Positions 11,932 to 23,850 of a DNA stretch of 64,000 bases are shown in pieces. The translations under genes and the position numbers were made by a program. How positions within the stretch are numbered: position 1 is the stretch's first letter; each line of letters opens with the position of its first letter. Source of the stretch: Siphonodentalium dalli (Eukaryota; Mollusca; Scaphopoda; Gadilida; Siphonodentaliidae); assembly GCA_032622095.1 (NCBI GenBank), contig CP136067.1, positions 79,760,705-79,824,704 on the forward strand, read 5' to 3'. The notes under the pieces were generated by a model. That model saw nothing but the letters and a program-made list of their open reading frames with translations. It was not told the DNA's origin and made no database searches.

Positions 11932-12123
11932 CTAAATAATCGACTCCTTAACCACAGAAAAATTATGGGTAACTTTTCCGGATTTAGTCAGAAACTTGGC
12001 TTGTTGCCATTCATTGGAAAGCTCTCATGCCATATTTCCGACAAGCCATATTTCCAACTAAATCCTGAAAATTTTCCCATAATTCTGCTGAGGTTAAGGA
12101 GTCGATTATTTTGGGCATTACTG
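11932..12123. mobile_element. Palindromic MITE, pogo/Tc1-like (~192 bp, eroded)
   Basis: The ends 'gtaatgccctaaataatcga' and 'tcgattattttgggcattac' are inverted, and the interior is an extended inverted repeat (ttaaccacag / ctgaggttaa; attatgggtaac / ttttcccataat). A TA lies at the right edge and a mutated one at the left. It is the same family as 32702, 33026-33175 and 55092. TA duplication and CAGT ends fit the Tc1/mariner-pogo group. Confidence 0.7.
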
Positions 12124-13599
12124 TATATACTGTTCATACAATGAAAATTTCCACACACCAGTGGCATGTATGAAATAAACGACCCTTGGGCTCATGTTCT
12201 CGATATTGTTCAATATTGATTTCTCTGTCTCGTTATGGCCTGCTTACCAGATGTTTTCAAAAACATTTGAAATTAATACCAACTTCAAGACCCAATGTGG
12301 GTTCAGACCTTCTCATTGAGCAAAAAGCTTATAAGCTTAGGGGACATTTATTATGGTAAGGGGCCAGCTTTCAGATCTTTGAGCTTCACATCCTTATCAA
12401 GATCGTGCGCATCATGTGCGAATCTGGAAGTCAAATTCTGATAATTCACGGAGAAATCTGCTGCTACGACCTTGTGTACCATTTGGAAAATATCCTCTAT
12501 TTTCATGTATTTATATTGTTATTATCATTTTGATTTGTCACCTTGTACACATTTGTTCAGAGAGATGGTAACAACATCGTTGTCTCTGGGCAGGGACTAC
12601 TCGCGTTCGTTATTTATGGTTATCGCCCTTTATAAAGTGGAAGTATTCGCTAGCAGTCAAATGAATGCACGTATCATGGAATGTTTTTTGTTGTTGTTCT
12701 GAACTCACAATAAAATGTTTAAACAAATGTCTTTTTTTGGGCCTAAGTACCTATAATAAGAACACTCACCTAATGGATTCATTTGTTATTGGAATCCACC
12801 GATGTCTTACTAACCATGTTTAGTTTTACTATATTTCAGCTTCACCATCAGGAAATCCAAACCAGATGGAGCTATCAGAAGGATATTCTATTCTTCAAAT
12901 AGAATATGATATCATGACAAACAGAAACAATATGAAAATTACAGAAATTATCAGAAATATAAAAACCGAAAATATCACAAAATGATAGGTGATAATTTAT
13001 GGATAAAAAATTCTTAGCAACAGGTCACTCCAGATTAACCCTAAGATAGTATAGCAATAATGCTACAGCAATAATTTCAATCTGACCACAGGGCTACTTT
13101 TGTTGCTGCAAACTCCCAGATATGTCTGCTAATTGAGGCAGAAGGTTGATAATTGGTTTCTCACACTGTCGAAGTTTGAAAAATTTACCTTTGCTCAAAT
13201 TGAATAAGAACCCTGGAGTTTAAAAAAATTAGGGTTGATCTGGTACTATAAAGATCAAAGTTACTTGTTAACGGAACATGAAATGTGAAAGGGAATTAAA
13301 AATGTCACTGATCACTTATTTCTTTTCAGGTATCTTTCTTTTTGTGAATCAAGTTGTTTTTTAACCTTGGGGTTCAAAACTTCTGTTAATTATAGTTGTA
13401 TTGAGAGGTCCTCTGACATTTGGTGATAATGGAAATGTCACTCTTCCCTGCAGCAATACTAGGGAGAAGTGGGCTGACTTCAGGGAGACGTGGGCTGACT
13501 CAAGGGAGAAGTGGGCTGACTTCGGGAAAATCTCAGAGTTGCAAAATGTTTTTAGATGAAAATTATTAATATAATTTTTATACACCAGTTTTAAAAATA
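12124..13599 (+). other. Intron 4 middle part, with 21-bp triplet minisatellite
   Basis: Mostly unremarkable AT-rich DNA. At 13461-13523 there are exactly three tandem copies of a 21-bp unit (agggagaagtgggctgactt plus one base); the middle copy differs at two or three positions. Because 21 is a multiple of three, the repeat keeps frame on the minus strand within 13361-13585, but nothing else suggests a gene there. Confidence 0.7.
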
Positions 13600-15790
13600 A
13601 CGGGATGTATTATGTTATTGGTCTGTCCTTCCATCCATCTGTCTGCCTGTCTGTCCTTTAGCTTATGGTTTCCAGATGCTACTTTGGATAGTCTCAACTG
13701 AATGGAATGAAATTTGGTATGTAGGTTTACAGGTCAAGTTAAAAATTTGGGTTCCGCCTGCCAATTTTCACCATGTAGTTACTACCTTTTTTGTTGGAAT
13801 TTACACTCAATTTTTGTTTCCGGTTCATAACTTTAGTAAGACTGAACTGAATAGAATGAAATGTGATATGTGAGTTTGCTAGCCTAAAATTCAGGCCAAG
13901 TTTAATTTGGGTTCTGCTCGCCAATTTTCACTAGAGTTTTGGCATTTTTAGCTCAACTGGACAAAGTCAAGTTTGAGCTATTGCCATGGGTTGGTTGTTT
14001 GTTTGCTCATGCATCTGTCCATCTGTCAACAATTTCCTTTAGTACAACCGATAGGTCACAGCTCTCATCTGATCGTAACCAAACTTCATATGGATCTTCT
14101 GGGGTGACCTCTAGATTGGAGCTTACCATTTTTTTTCAAATTATGTTAAAAACATGGCCACAAGTGGCCATCTTGGATTTCACATTTGAATCCACACCAT
14201 GCAGCCCACAATAATTGGCGAAATGTTTTGGGATCACATCTAGATTGGAGCTATTGAATTTGAAAATTTTTCGATGAAAAACATGGCCGCTGGCAGCTAA
14301 CTTGGTTTTTATACGCCCTTTTTTTAAAAAGGTCGTTTTATGTAAATCAGTCTGTCTGTCCGTCCGTCCGTCCGTCCGTTAACATTTTTGGTTTCCGATC
14401 GATAACTCCAGTTTGGATTATTTGATCTGAACCAAAGTTGGTATGTGTATTTCCCAGCTAAAGATACAGGCCAAGTTCGAATATGGGTTTCGTCCAATTA
14501 TTTTTACACGAGTTACGGCCCTTTTTCGACTTAGAATTTGACTGTCGTTCCGTTAACATTTTTGGTTTCTGATCGATAACTCCAGTTTGGATTATTTGAT
14601 CTGAACCAAAGTTGGTATGTGTATTTCCCAGCTAAAGATACAGACCAAGTTCGAATATGGGTTCTGTCCAATTATTTTTACATGAGTTACGGCCCTTTTT
14701 GTCCGCCGACCCAACGGGTTCGGAGGACTATTATAATCAGCACGTGCGTCCGTGCGTCCGTCCCAAGGTTTTCGGATGATAACTTTAGTTAGAGTGAACC
14801 AAATTAAATTAAATTTGGTATGTGGGTTTACTAGCAGAAAAGACAGGTCAAGTTCGAATTCTGGTTCCGTCCGCCAATTTTCACCAGAGTTATGCCCCTT
14901 TTTCGACTTAGAATTTGACCGTCTGTTAACATTTTTGGTTCCGACCGATAACTCCAGTTTGGATTATTTGATCTGAACCAAAGTTGGAATGTGTATCTCC
15001 CAGCTAAAGATACAGGCCAAGTTCGAATATGGGTTCCGTCCAATTATTTTTACATGAGTTACGGCCCTTTTTCGACTTAGAATTTGACCGTCTGTTAACA
15101 TTTTTGGGTTCCGACCGATAACTCCAGTTTGAATTATTTGATCTGAACCAAAGTTGGTATGTGTCTTTCTCCCAGCAAAACACAGGTCAAGTTCGAATTC
15201 GGGTTCTGCCCGCCAATTTTCACCAGAGTTATGTCCCTTTTTTACTTAGAATTTTTGCCAATTTGAGGTTTCCGGATGATAACTTTAGTAAATGTGTACT
15301 GAATGAAATTAAATTTGGTATGTAGGTTTACTAGCACTAAAGACAGGTTTTTATGCGCAAACAACGGTCGTATCAAGCCGACGCTTAGAGGTGGACATGA
15401 GGTCTACCGACCTTTTATTCGACTTAGAATTTGACCGTCTGTTAACATTTTTGGTTTCCGACCGATAACTCCAGTTTGGATTATTTGATCTGAACAAAAG
15501 TTGGTATGTGTATTTCCCAGCTAAAGATACAGGCCAAATTCGAATATGGGTTGCGTCCAGTTATTTTTACATGAGTTACGGCCCTTTTTCGACTTAGAAT
15601 TTGACCAATTTCATAACATTTCTCTTTCCGACCGATAACTCCAGTTTTGATTATTTGATCTGAATCAAAGCTGGTATGTGTATTTCCCAGCTAAAACTAC
15701 AGGCCAAGCTCGAATATAGGTTCTGTCTAATTATTTTTACATGAGTTATGGCCACTTTTCGACTTAGAATTTGACCGCATTTGGCATTGA
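13600..15790 (+). repeat. Pearl/HINE-like arrays with ~170-bp core repeats
   Basis: Heads at about 13620 (GTCTGTCC stub), 14311 (ttttatacgccc ... ggtcgtttta hairpin followed by a (GTCC)n tract) and 14705 (ccgacccaacgggttcgga hairpin) are each followed by core repeats. The main core starts near 14390, 14560, 14940, 15110, 15450 and 15620 and carries 'cgataactccagtttgga', 'tgatctgaacc', 'ttggtatgtgtatttcccag' and 'gagttacggcccttttt'. Two core subtypes alternate, so related elements are nested. The closest described layout is pearl/HINE; no protein is encoded. Confidence 0.7.
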
Positions 15791-16755
15791 AATTAGGGGT
15801 GTATCAGATTTTCTTCAAATGTAAGCTCAAAGTATTATTTTCTTATGTGTTTGTACAATTAGAAATAGCTAAAGGGTGTATTTTTGCCACGCCCTAGCGA
15901 TGCTCTTGTTACTGTTTGCATCACTAAATCCTATGGCACGCCCTACAGGCCACATTCCTCGTCTTATCGTTACCAAACTTCATATGGACCCTTGGATTTT
16001 ACTCTTTGGATGACTAAATCCTTTAGCACACCCTACAGGTCACATCTCTCATATGATTGTCACCAAGCTTCATACGGATCTTTGGGGTAACCTCTAGATG
16101 GGATCTTACCATTTTTTACGATTTCTGTCAAAAAACATGTCCATCAGTGGCCATATTGGATTTCAGATTTGAATCCATTGGCACACCATGCAGCCCAAAA
16201 TTATTGGCGAAATGTTTTGAAAATTTAGTCATATTTGGAATCACCTGTAGATGAGAGCTATTGAATTTGAAAGATTTTCAATGGAATACATGGCAGCTGG
16301 CAGCCATCTTGGATTTTATTCTTTGCATCACTAAATCTTTTGGCACAACCTAAAGGCTACATCCCTCATCCGATCAGCTCCAGACTTCATATGGATCCTC
16401 GGGGTGACCTCTAGATGGGAGCTTACTATTTTAGCTCAACTTGACATACCCACTTCCCTCATCCAAATGTTACCAAACTTCATATGGATCAACCTTTAGA
16501 TGGGATCTGTCAAATTTGAATGATATACGATCATAAACGTGGCTGCCTACAGCCATCTTGGACTTTACTCTGCATCACTAAATACTTCAGCATGCCCTAC
16601 AGCCAACATTTTTTTATCAAATTGTTCCCAAACTTCATATGGCTCTTCATGTTGACCTCTGGTATTACTTAAACATTTAAACTTTCCGCATGCCTTATTG
16701 CTCCATTGACTGCACATAAGGTATGACATTATCCCTTCTCCAAGTTGAGCTACAG
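13948..16755. repeat. Second repeat family with 'tagctcaactggac' hairpin ends (two blocks)
   Basis: Blocks 13948-14310 and about 15880-16755 flank the array above. They share 'accaaacttcatatggatc', 'gggtgacctctagatgggag', 'gtggccatcttgga' and 'cacaccatgcagcccaaaat' motifs in imperfect tandem. The first opens with a hairpin (tagctcaactggac ... aagtttgagcta) and the second closes with 'caagttgagcta', as if one element had been split by insertion of the other family. Confidence 0.5.
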
Positions 16756-16837
16756 TCTCATTGACTCTTTCACGTAGAAATTACCATGGGCGATGCTCTT
16801 GTTAGACATATACCTATATCCATTAGTAGCAGTTATT

Positions 16838-18245
16838 ATGCCTACCACCCCAGATGAGGTATGGGGGTATATAATCGGGATCACTATATGTCTGTTCCTT
16901 GTTCTATCTGTCCATTCATCTGCAAGGATCCTTTGCATAATACCTTATGCCCTGTTTGTCAGATTCTGATGATGTTTGGTATGATGATAGACCATCATGT
17001 GGGAGAAGATATCCTCCTATTTTGTCCGCCTATACCTATCAGAGGTCTAAATAGATGGTTGCTTCAAATTCGATCATAGAATGAAATTTTGTGTTTCACT
17101 GGAGAACCATCCATAATTTTTGTCCTCATTCATGCAACTGTTTTCAGGAGATGAGAGCTACCATTTGTATCATGTACTAACATCAAACTTGGGCAAGAAT
17201 AATTGCATCAGAGAAGATCAACCTAGTGAACATCAGTTTAAGCAGTGAATATTGGTCAAACAACACTGCTTACTGCTGAGAGATAGAGCAGGTTATTTCC
17301 AGAGTCAAATAAATTCACTCAGTGTCAGGAATTATAACAATTTGGTAGATTTAGCCATACTTCTACTTGAGCTGAAATTTAACCCTATCTTTACAAAATA
17401 AATACTTATTTCCCTTAGAAATGTTCATATAATAAGTTCAACAAACGGTCTATGGCCATTTGTTAAACTTATTATCTTAACTTTTCCCTACCAATAAATA
17501 GGAATAATTCTGCTCTTATATCATCTGTCAATTGCTTATATTACCTGAGTACCTCCAGATGAATAATAGACCATTCCAATATATACTTTTATAACTGAAT
17601 GGGAGAATTCATTTAGTAAAGAAAGGGTTAATTTAATAATCACAAAAATTATGCAAAATAGTTGCCTGATACTGAGTTTGTTTAAAGCAACATATAATCT
17701 TCAAGCTTCAAATTCTACCTAGTAATTACACCCTGTTGTCAAGTTCCTCTAAAACCGTTGATGAATGTATTATTATACACAGACTTTATATGCTATGAAA
17801 AGACTACTGAGGTGACAGAAAGTGTCATCTCTGAATTCTTAAAAAGAAAAACAGGTGATATTCCAACATGATATAACAATAAAAGCTGATATTGTTAAAA
17901 TAATGAGCTTTGGCTCACTATTCTGGATAAATTTTTTTGCTCATTGCAGTGTAGAATGTTTAAAGCAGTTAATATATTTCTACCAATTTGTTTAGTCTTT
18001 TCAGAGTATATGAAGCATCGACAAGAGTATAATATATTAATCTGCTTCTTTAACCCCAGGAACGCAACAAAATGAAACAAATCTAGGCCTCATTTTAATC
18101 TTGAAGATTATATCGTTAGGAAATAATAAATAATTATATCTTTAGGAACAATTAATATAAAAAAAATTCAGGTGTGATTATAGTTTTTCATATTTTTTTT
18201 CTCTTTCTTCTCTTTCTTGGTCTTGTTGGAATTGTTCCCAAACAG
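16838..18245 (+). other. Intron 4, 3' end
   Basis: A short hairpin-headed repeat start (ccccagatgaggtatgggg, near 16845) is followed by 'tctgttccttgttctatctg', a head of the same general type with a lost microsatellite. The remainder to the acceptor at 18245 is AT-rich without recognised content. Confidence 0.5.
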
Positions 18246-18504
18246 ACCCTATAGGAGATACTTCTACACCAACAACGTGTCTGGAGAGTCGCAATGGGAT
18301 TACCCCAAGACAGCTACTCGAGGATCTGGAGAGGCTGATGAACTGCCACACCCTGTCGGTCCCCCTCCTAGTTTGAGAAATGATTTGTCTCAACGCCTGG
18401 GTGCAGAGGCAGATAAAGTGACGTCATCTGGTTTGAGTGCGAGCAATACATCCTGTACTAATGCATCTGCAGACACAACAACAATTTTGCCAGCTGTTCA
18501 TCAG
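18246..18504 (+). CDS. FNBP4: FNBP4-like exon (second half of WW domain and linker)
   Basis: The acceptor is ttcccaaacag and the donor gtaatg. The first base completes Arg; then P-YRRYFYTNNVSGESQWDYP closes the WW domain, with the aromatic block YFY, the second signature Trp and the terminal Pro present, so the proline-ligand pocket looks intact. WW domains bind short proline-rich peptides; in FNBP4 the known partners are formins. About 65 residues of Ser/Thr/Pro linker follow (e.g. LPHPVGPPPSL) with no further domain. The open frame continues past the donor to 18609, but the conserved sequence does not. Confidence 0.93.
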
Positions 18505-19720
18505 GTAATGGCCCTAAAGGTCCTCACATACTCTGCTATGAGCATTGTGTTTTCTGCAATTTTTATGTTGTCAGCATCAAAAACATTAATTGTTTTGAGA
18601 AATCAATGATCAGAATGTTTATTTGAATAGACTTCACAGGATTGATCCAATTCCGGCATTACTTTCAGTCTTCATAGTCATAAATGACAGAAATTGCTGA
18701 GTAATTGCGTCGGCCAATTACAGAACTGTCCTAATGTTGTGGTTGGCTTTCATTGCAATGCTTTCCATGTTAAAAGCTCAGTTATTAATCTAATTCAGCG
18801 TCAAGTGCTGAAATTGCAGATAACATGCTTCTCATGATAAAGTCTGCAAAGGCCTTGTGGCCCAATTTTCAAGGTATAAAATTATCAAAAGGTATCGAGG
18901 TAATCGAGGTAACAAAAACATTATGGTGAACTTGAATCCTGTATCGTTCAACTGAATTAAAGATATGAATTTAAGGGTTTCATGGAGAGCTGATGAACAC
19001 TGATCTTAAAAATATGAGCATTATATATCAAGGGAAAGAGCATACACAGTTCAGTCACTAAAATGAAGGTAATTTTAATGACATACAATAACACTTGCAA
19101 TACATTTTTAATTCTATCAGATAATATAAACAAAATCAAACTGTTTGCATTTTAGACTGCAATATTTTTAAAGGAATATTATTCTAAAAAAAAATTAGTA
19201 TTTTCTTTCAATATACATATATTATATAATTTAAATGTCCAATTAGCCCAAATAATCTTGTGTATGATCGCTAATTTTGTTTTTATAACAAAATAAAAAA
19301 TATTCCGAAGATCTTATGTTGCAGACGAAGTCACGTGATTGATGTCACATGAACAGTGGTCAGTGCGGTGGTCACACGATTTAACATGTGACAATGATGT
19401 ATTGATTAGGGGAATTCCCGTTACTATCAAATCACAATCTCATCCATCGGGATGTAGTCAGGATCAATGTCTTCTATTTATGTCTTCTTCAAACGTTGTT
19501 ATTGATGATGTGGCAATTTGTCAATGCCTTATGCTGTTTGCAAGTTTATCTATGTATATATGGCATTTGGCATATATCATGGACCTCTTTGTGTCAATTA
19601 CGCATAACAATAGCATTATAAAAGATATAAACATTGGCCGTCATTCATTTGAACATCCAATCATATATAACACTTTTTGAAGGATGGATAATAATCCGGT
19701 TTAATAAGTAATCACATATA
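18505..19720 (+). other. Intron 5, 5' part
   Basis: AT-rich DNA. The open frame at 19339-19680 (113 codons) shows no domain, signal or family resemblance and is treated as chance. Confidence 0.55.
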
Positions 19721-19721
19721 C

Positions 19722-19930
19722 AAACGCTCTTTATTCACACCATATCAGGAATATAATTAACAGGGAACGCTCTTTATTGAGTCATGGTGAAGGAAAGTGG
19801 GGACTCGACTTAAATAGTTGTCATCGCGAATATTTACTAAATTATTCGTCAATATACTCCCCACTTTAACTGCAATTGTATGTATTCGTAACCATGCCCG
19901 TCTAGTAAATTTAAACGCTCTTTATTTGGT
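19722..19930 (-). repeat. Transposon 3'-end repeat with minus-strand poly(A) signals
   Basis: The + strand string aaacgctctttatt occurs at about 19724, 19767 and 19914; on the minus strand it reads AATAAAGAGCG, a poly(A) signal in fixed context. The first copy is joined to 'accatatcaggaata', and the same joined sequence lies at 46429-46460 just downstream of the PHD-finger relic. This suggests two copies of one element family, both oriented minus. Confidence 0.5.
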
Positions 19931-20073
19931 ATATCCAAAGTTCAATTGGATATACTCACGACTGGACGCTCCGGCAAATTTATATTCTTTACGGGAGTTA
20001 ACGTTTTTCTTAGGATGGCATTCTCTTCGGTGGTAGGTTTGTTTAATGTGGGTGTTGCGTCTCTTCTGAGTTG

Positions 20074-20334
20074 TCATTGGTAGCCATTGTTGGGGCCAAG
20101 TGTATTCATCATGTGCTCAAAAAACCTTTTTTCGAAGTGGGTGGAATAAATTCTGGACCATTTCATCGTCAACCATTTTAATAGTTTCTGATTTTGCGCA
20201 ACGGGTTTCCCACAGAAATCCCGCCAAATGTCACGTAAACGAACATCGCTTGGAAATGAATGTAAAATTATACCTAATTGAGAGTCACTATACCGGCCAC
20301 GGCTGAAAACACTGCATTTATTTGGTGTTGTCAC
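20074..20334 (-). pseudogene. THAP-domain relic, zinc ligands lost
   Basis: The 86-codon minus-strand frame reads MTTPNKCSVFSRG..., then LHSFPSDVRLRDIW and RIYSTHFEKRFFE. This is the THAP zinc-finger pattern (C-x2-C, FP near residue 27, Trp at 37, then CxxHF). Cys7 and His66 are present, but the second Cys is Phe10 and the third is Tyr63. Both changes are one-base steps from Cys, so the finger should not fold. THAP domains bind DNA and occur in P-element-type transposases and host regulators; here the setting in intron 5, antisense to FNBP4, favours a transposon relic. No transposase body was found. Confidence 0.6.
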
Positions 20335-21284
20335 AAGTGAATAGACAAAAGATGACTGTAAATATACGGGACATTCGAGGCATATATCTGGAACTTTAAA
20401 ACAACATTGTGAACACGCACCCGAATGTAGAGCTCACATGCGGGCTCGTGTTTTATAAGCTTTATTTTTGACACGACAGTGTTATCTATCCCGCTCAACC
20501 GGCCTTCCATATTTTTGTCAAAACATTAACGTTCAAAACAGTACTTATGACAAGTGCATGAAGATAACTCACCGGGCGATAACAATTCACCGCGAATACA
20601 CAATGTTTATTGACGTGCCCCGCAGTAGTTCCAATACACTCACACGCTCTTGTCAATTCCGCATTTTACATTGCCACTCATATGACGTCATATAGGTAGA
20701 CACATCGAACTCTGACTCCGATTCCGTATTTTTAATTAGTCTACTCATTTGACGTCATATGAAGATTTGCGGCGGAGATAGTCGACAACAGGTGGGGGTA
20801 TTATTTATTTATTTATCGGCTTATTTATTATGGGACTTGGATCATTGTGATCATAATAGGGGTGGCTTTTCGATAGTGTTTTGTTGTATTCATCAGGATA
20901 GCAATCTTTTAACTCGTATATGTATGGTCTCTAGGCCTGATATTGTATAGTGGAAATACTTTTTTTGTTATCTGTCTGGCAGTTTTGGACTTTGAGGTGA
21001 TGGGGTCACCAGGTATAAAATATAATTCGACGGTTGATAGATGACTTTGTCACTTTATGGTTTCTAATTGGTCAATTACATTTTAAAAAGTGTCAATTCT
21101 CTTAGTTAACTTTTTCTAATTTTTTTAGCCTCAAATAAAAATAAAATGGGAAAATTCCCCACCAGAGCACTTGATATTTATGATGCTGTCAGTGAGAGCG
21201 ATGTTACTACTCACAGAATGTTCATAAAACCAAGACTTGTAAATCTCATTATTAATTAGCTATAGGTTATCGGGCACAATAAGT

Positions 21285-21385
21285 AGAATGCTGCCCGCAT
21301 CATAAGTAACAAAAGTTGGCCAATATGTGAAAAACATGGCCAATAAGTAAAACAGTTGGCCAATAAGTAGAAAGGCGGCCAATAA
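21285..21385 (+). repeat. Short 'ggccaataagtaaa' repeats
   Basis: Four imperfect copies of (t)tggccaataagtaaaa-type units of about 22 bp lie side by side. Spacing is irregular and the units are not palindromic, so this is not a CRISPR-like array; simple tandem duplication is enough. Confidence 0.6.
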
Positions 21386-21717
21386 GTTAATGGTAACGTA
21401 AATGATGTCATACGTATTTAGCTCGATCGGCAAAGAATGCTTGGTCAACGGAAGATAGATTACAGTTGCTTTCGGATGAATTACGGTACAGACTGTCACT
21501 GATTTTGGGAGTAAATATAAGAGGATGAACATCATGTATCCATATCAATATCATTCCCAGTGGAAACAGACAGTACTGTGAAATCGCTGCATGTTCTTCA
21601 TAAAGTTCACAAGAATAAAAATTGCTGGAATAATTGTTAATTTATTAATGCACACAATGTATATATCTATGTTAATATATTCATCCTGTGAAAAAAACAA
21701 TTGCCAATGCTGCTAAT

Positions 21718-21880
21718 TAATGAAATACAAGTTTATTAATTGGTTGTATCCACATTGACCGAGTTAATTATGGCCTCGGTCTGTCGTATTAGCATTCGGC
21801 CTGCGGCCTCAGGCCAATACGACAGACCTTGTCCTCATAACTCGGCCAATATGGAAACAACAAATTAATAACATATATTA
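21718..21880. mobile_element. Palindromic MITE (~160 bp)
   Basis: Left 'attaattggttgtatccaca' mirrors right 'tggaaacaacaaattaat'; further in, 'gaccgagttaattatggcc' mirrors 'cataactcggccaa' and 'ggtctgtcgtatt' mirrors 'aatacgacagacc' around a GGCCT-rich loop. The transcript would form a long hairpin. No superfamily was assigned. Confidence 0.65.
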
Positions 21881-21929
21881 TTCCAAGTACATTCATTGTG
21901 TCTAAAGAATAATATGTCTATTTTGACAG

Positions 21930-21969
21930 GTTGTGTCCAGTACAGGGCCGGAAAATCCTACACATCCAG
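21930..21969 (+). CDS. FNBP4: FNBP4-like micro-exon (40 nt)
   Basis: It lies between ttttgacag and gtatgt and encodes VVSSTGPENPTHP plus one base. It is short and compositionally plain, but it is needed: the exon before ends in phase 0 and the exon after (31412) needs phase 1, and this 40-nt exon makes exactly that change. Its inclusion could be alternative only if the frame is otherwise restored. Confidence 0.65.
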
Positions 21970-22084
21970 GTATGTATGTAGAATGTTACTACTATGTAGT
22001 ACATGGCAATGAAAATAATTTTCAAAGCTGGTCTATTGTGCCTTGAGAAATGCACAAATTATTGGTAATATCTTATTTAGTTTT

Positions 22085-23850
22085 TAGCTCACCTGAGACG
22101 AAGTCTCTGGTGGAGCTATAGTCATCACTCCTTGTCCGTCGTCTGTCCGTTCGTGCGTCTGTCCATCCGTCCGTCCGTCTAGCTGTCCGTCTGCTCTCAT
22201 GAGAGGGTTTTGTGTGGCTTTATTTGTGGAGAGGAAGCCCTTGTTTTATTGGACAATAAAAAAAAATTGAGAATTCAAAAAAGGGTTTTGTGAGGATCTG
22301 AATCGCCTGCCAAAAGCCACCCAAAATTTTGTCCATCAGCTTTCCATCAAGTTGTCCAAAAAAATGGACAACCCACCTCCACCATTTCAGTCAAGGCGTT
22401 TTTAGTAGGGTTTTGTGTGGCTTTATTTTTGGAGAGGAAGCCCTTGTGTGTCTTTTTTGACTTGTGTGGCTATTCACATATAACATCAGTCTGTCAACAA
22501 TTCTTTAAACGTTTTCTTCTCTGAATCCATAAGACCGATTGGGTTCATATTTGGCACGGATGTTCCCTAGATGACTGGTATTCAGATTTGTTCAAATGAG
22601 GTCACTGGGTCAATTAGCTCCAAAGTCAGGGCCATAACTCTTTCTCTCCATAGTAATTCTTAAAACAACTTCTTCTCTAGTAGCATCAGTCCGAATGGGT
22701 TCATAATTTGTATGAAGGGTCCTTGGGTGACTAGGGTTCAGATTTGTTCAAATGAGGTCACTGAGTCAAATGTGGGTGGAGCCAGGGACATAACTCAAAA
22801 TTTTTTTTTTTTAGATAGAACTCCTTGCTCAATTCAAAAAACCAAAAAGAAATTAAAATTAAAAATAAAATTATTTTTTTATGTATTTCAATAATATTTT
22901 TTACGTTAATTATTAAAGACACAAATATTAAAGAAGCCCCTCACCCTTGCCCATTGGTGCTTCTAGCATCCATGTTATCAAACACTTGTTTTAAATTTAT
23001 TTCAGTCACAATACAATACACCCTGTGCATATGCTAGAATACTATGTCTTACAGTAAAAATAATACAGGTCAGCATACCAGTCTGCTCTGTTGATAATTA
23101 TCCACATGTCAAATCTGACAGTGCAATATCAACAAGCACACAGCTCTCTTTAGCCTGACCCGAGATGTTTTGTTTTGGTAATTAATTTTGAAATTGAATA
23201 TCAAATGTATTCCCAGGAGTCTTCAGTCTCTACTCATATAAACTATTACTTTGTTCAAATGGTGGAAATAGGTCATTTATACTGTTTTAACACTTCCTTT
23301 CAGTGAATTAATTTCTACCCTATGAATGGTTGTGTAGTTTGTGTGGACCTCCTTTTGTTGATTGAGCCTGTTTTAATAGAGACAGCTTTATAAGTTTAAG
23401 AATCAGCCTCAAACTCCAAAAACTTTAACCCCCTCCATAAGACAAACTATTTGAGTTGTTGAGTTCAAGTTTGGTACTGATTATAGTTCTAAGCTCACCT
23501 GAGGCAAAGAGTCTGGTGGAGCTACTGGGTATAGTCATCACTCTTCCATCATCCATAAAAAAAATTTTAAGCATCTTCTCCAGACCCATAAGACCGAATA
23601 GGTTCATATTTGGTGTGGATGTTCCCTAGGTGACTCATATTCAGATTTGTTAAAATGAGGTCATCGAGTCAGACAGTTGCGAAGCCCGGGCCATAACTCT
23701 TAAGAACCATTGGGCCTATTAGGCTTATATTTGGTATGGAGGGTCCTTGGTTTACTGGGGTTCAGATTTATTAAAATGGGGTCACTGGGGTAAACATGGC
23801 CAGAGCCAGGGTCAATATCTTTAAAAAAGAAACTTCATTTTAGATTTAAT
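22085..23850 (+). repeat. Two repeats with 'agctcacctgag' hairpin head and ~150-bp cores
   Basis: Heads at 22085 (tagctcacctgagac-gaa-gtctctggtggagcta, then a GTCC/GTCT microsatellite) and about 23490 (same hairpin, microsatellite lost). Core units start near 22515, 22675, 23575 and 23705 and carry 'ggttcatatttgg', 'cagatttgttcaaatgaggt' and 'gggccataactct'. The layout matches the other pearl/HINE-like families here, but the sequence is different. Confidence 0.7.

Noticed and set aside
18505-18609. Read-through of the WW exon to 18609
   Set aside because: A consensus donor (gtaatg) stands at 18505 and the downstream residues turn hydrophobic and unlike the family.
21285-21385. CRISPR-like repeat-spacer array
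   Set aside because: Eukaryotic context, units too short and uneven, no spacers of constant length.
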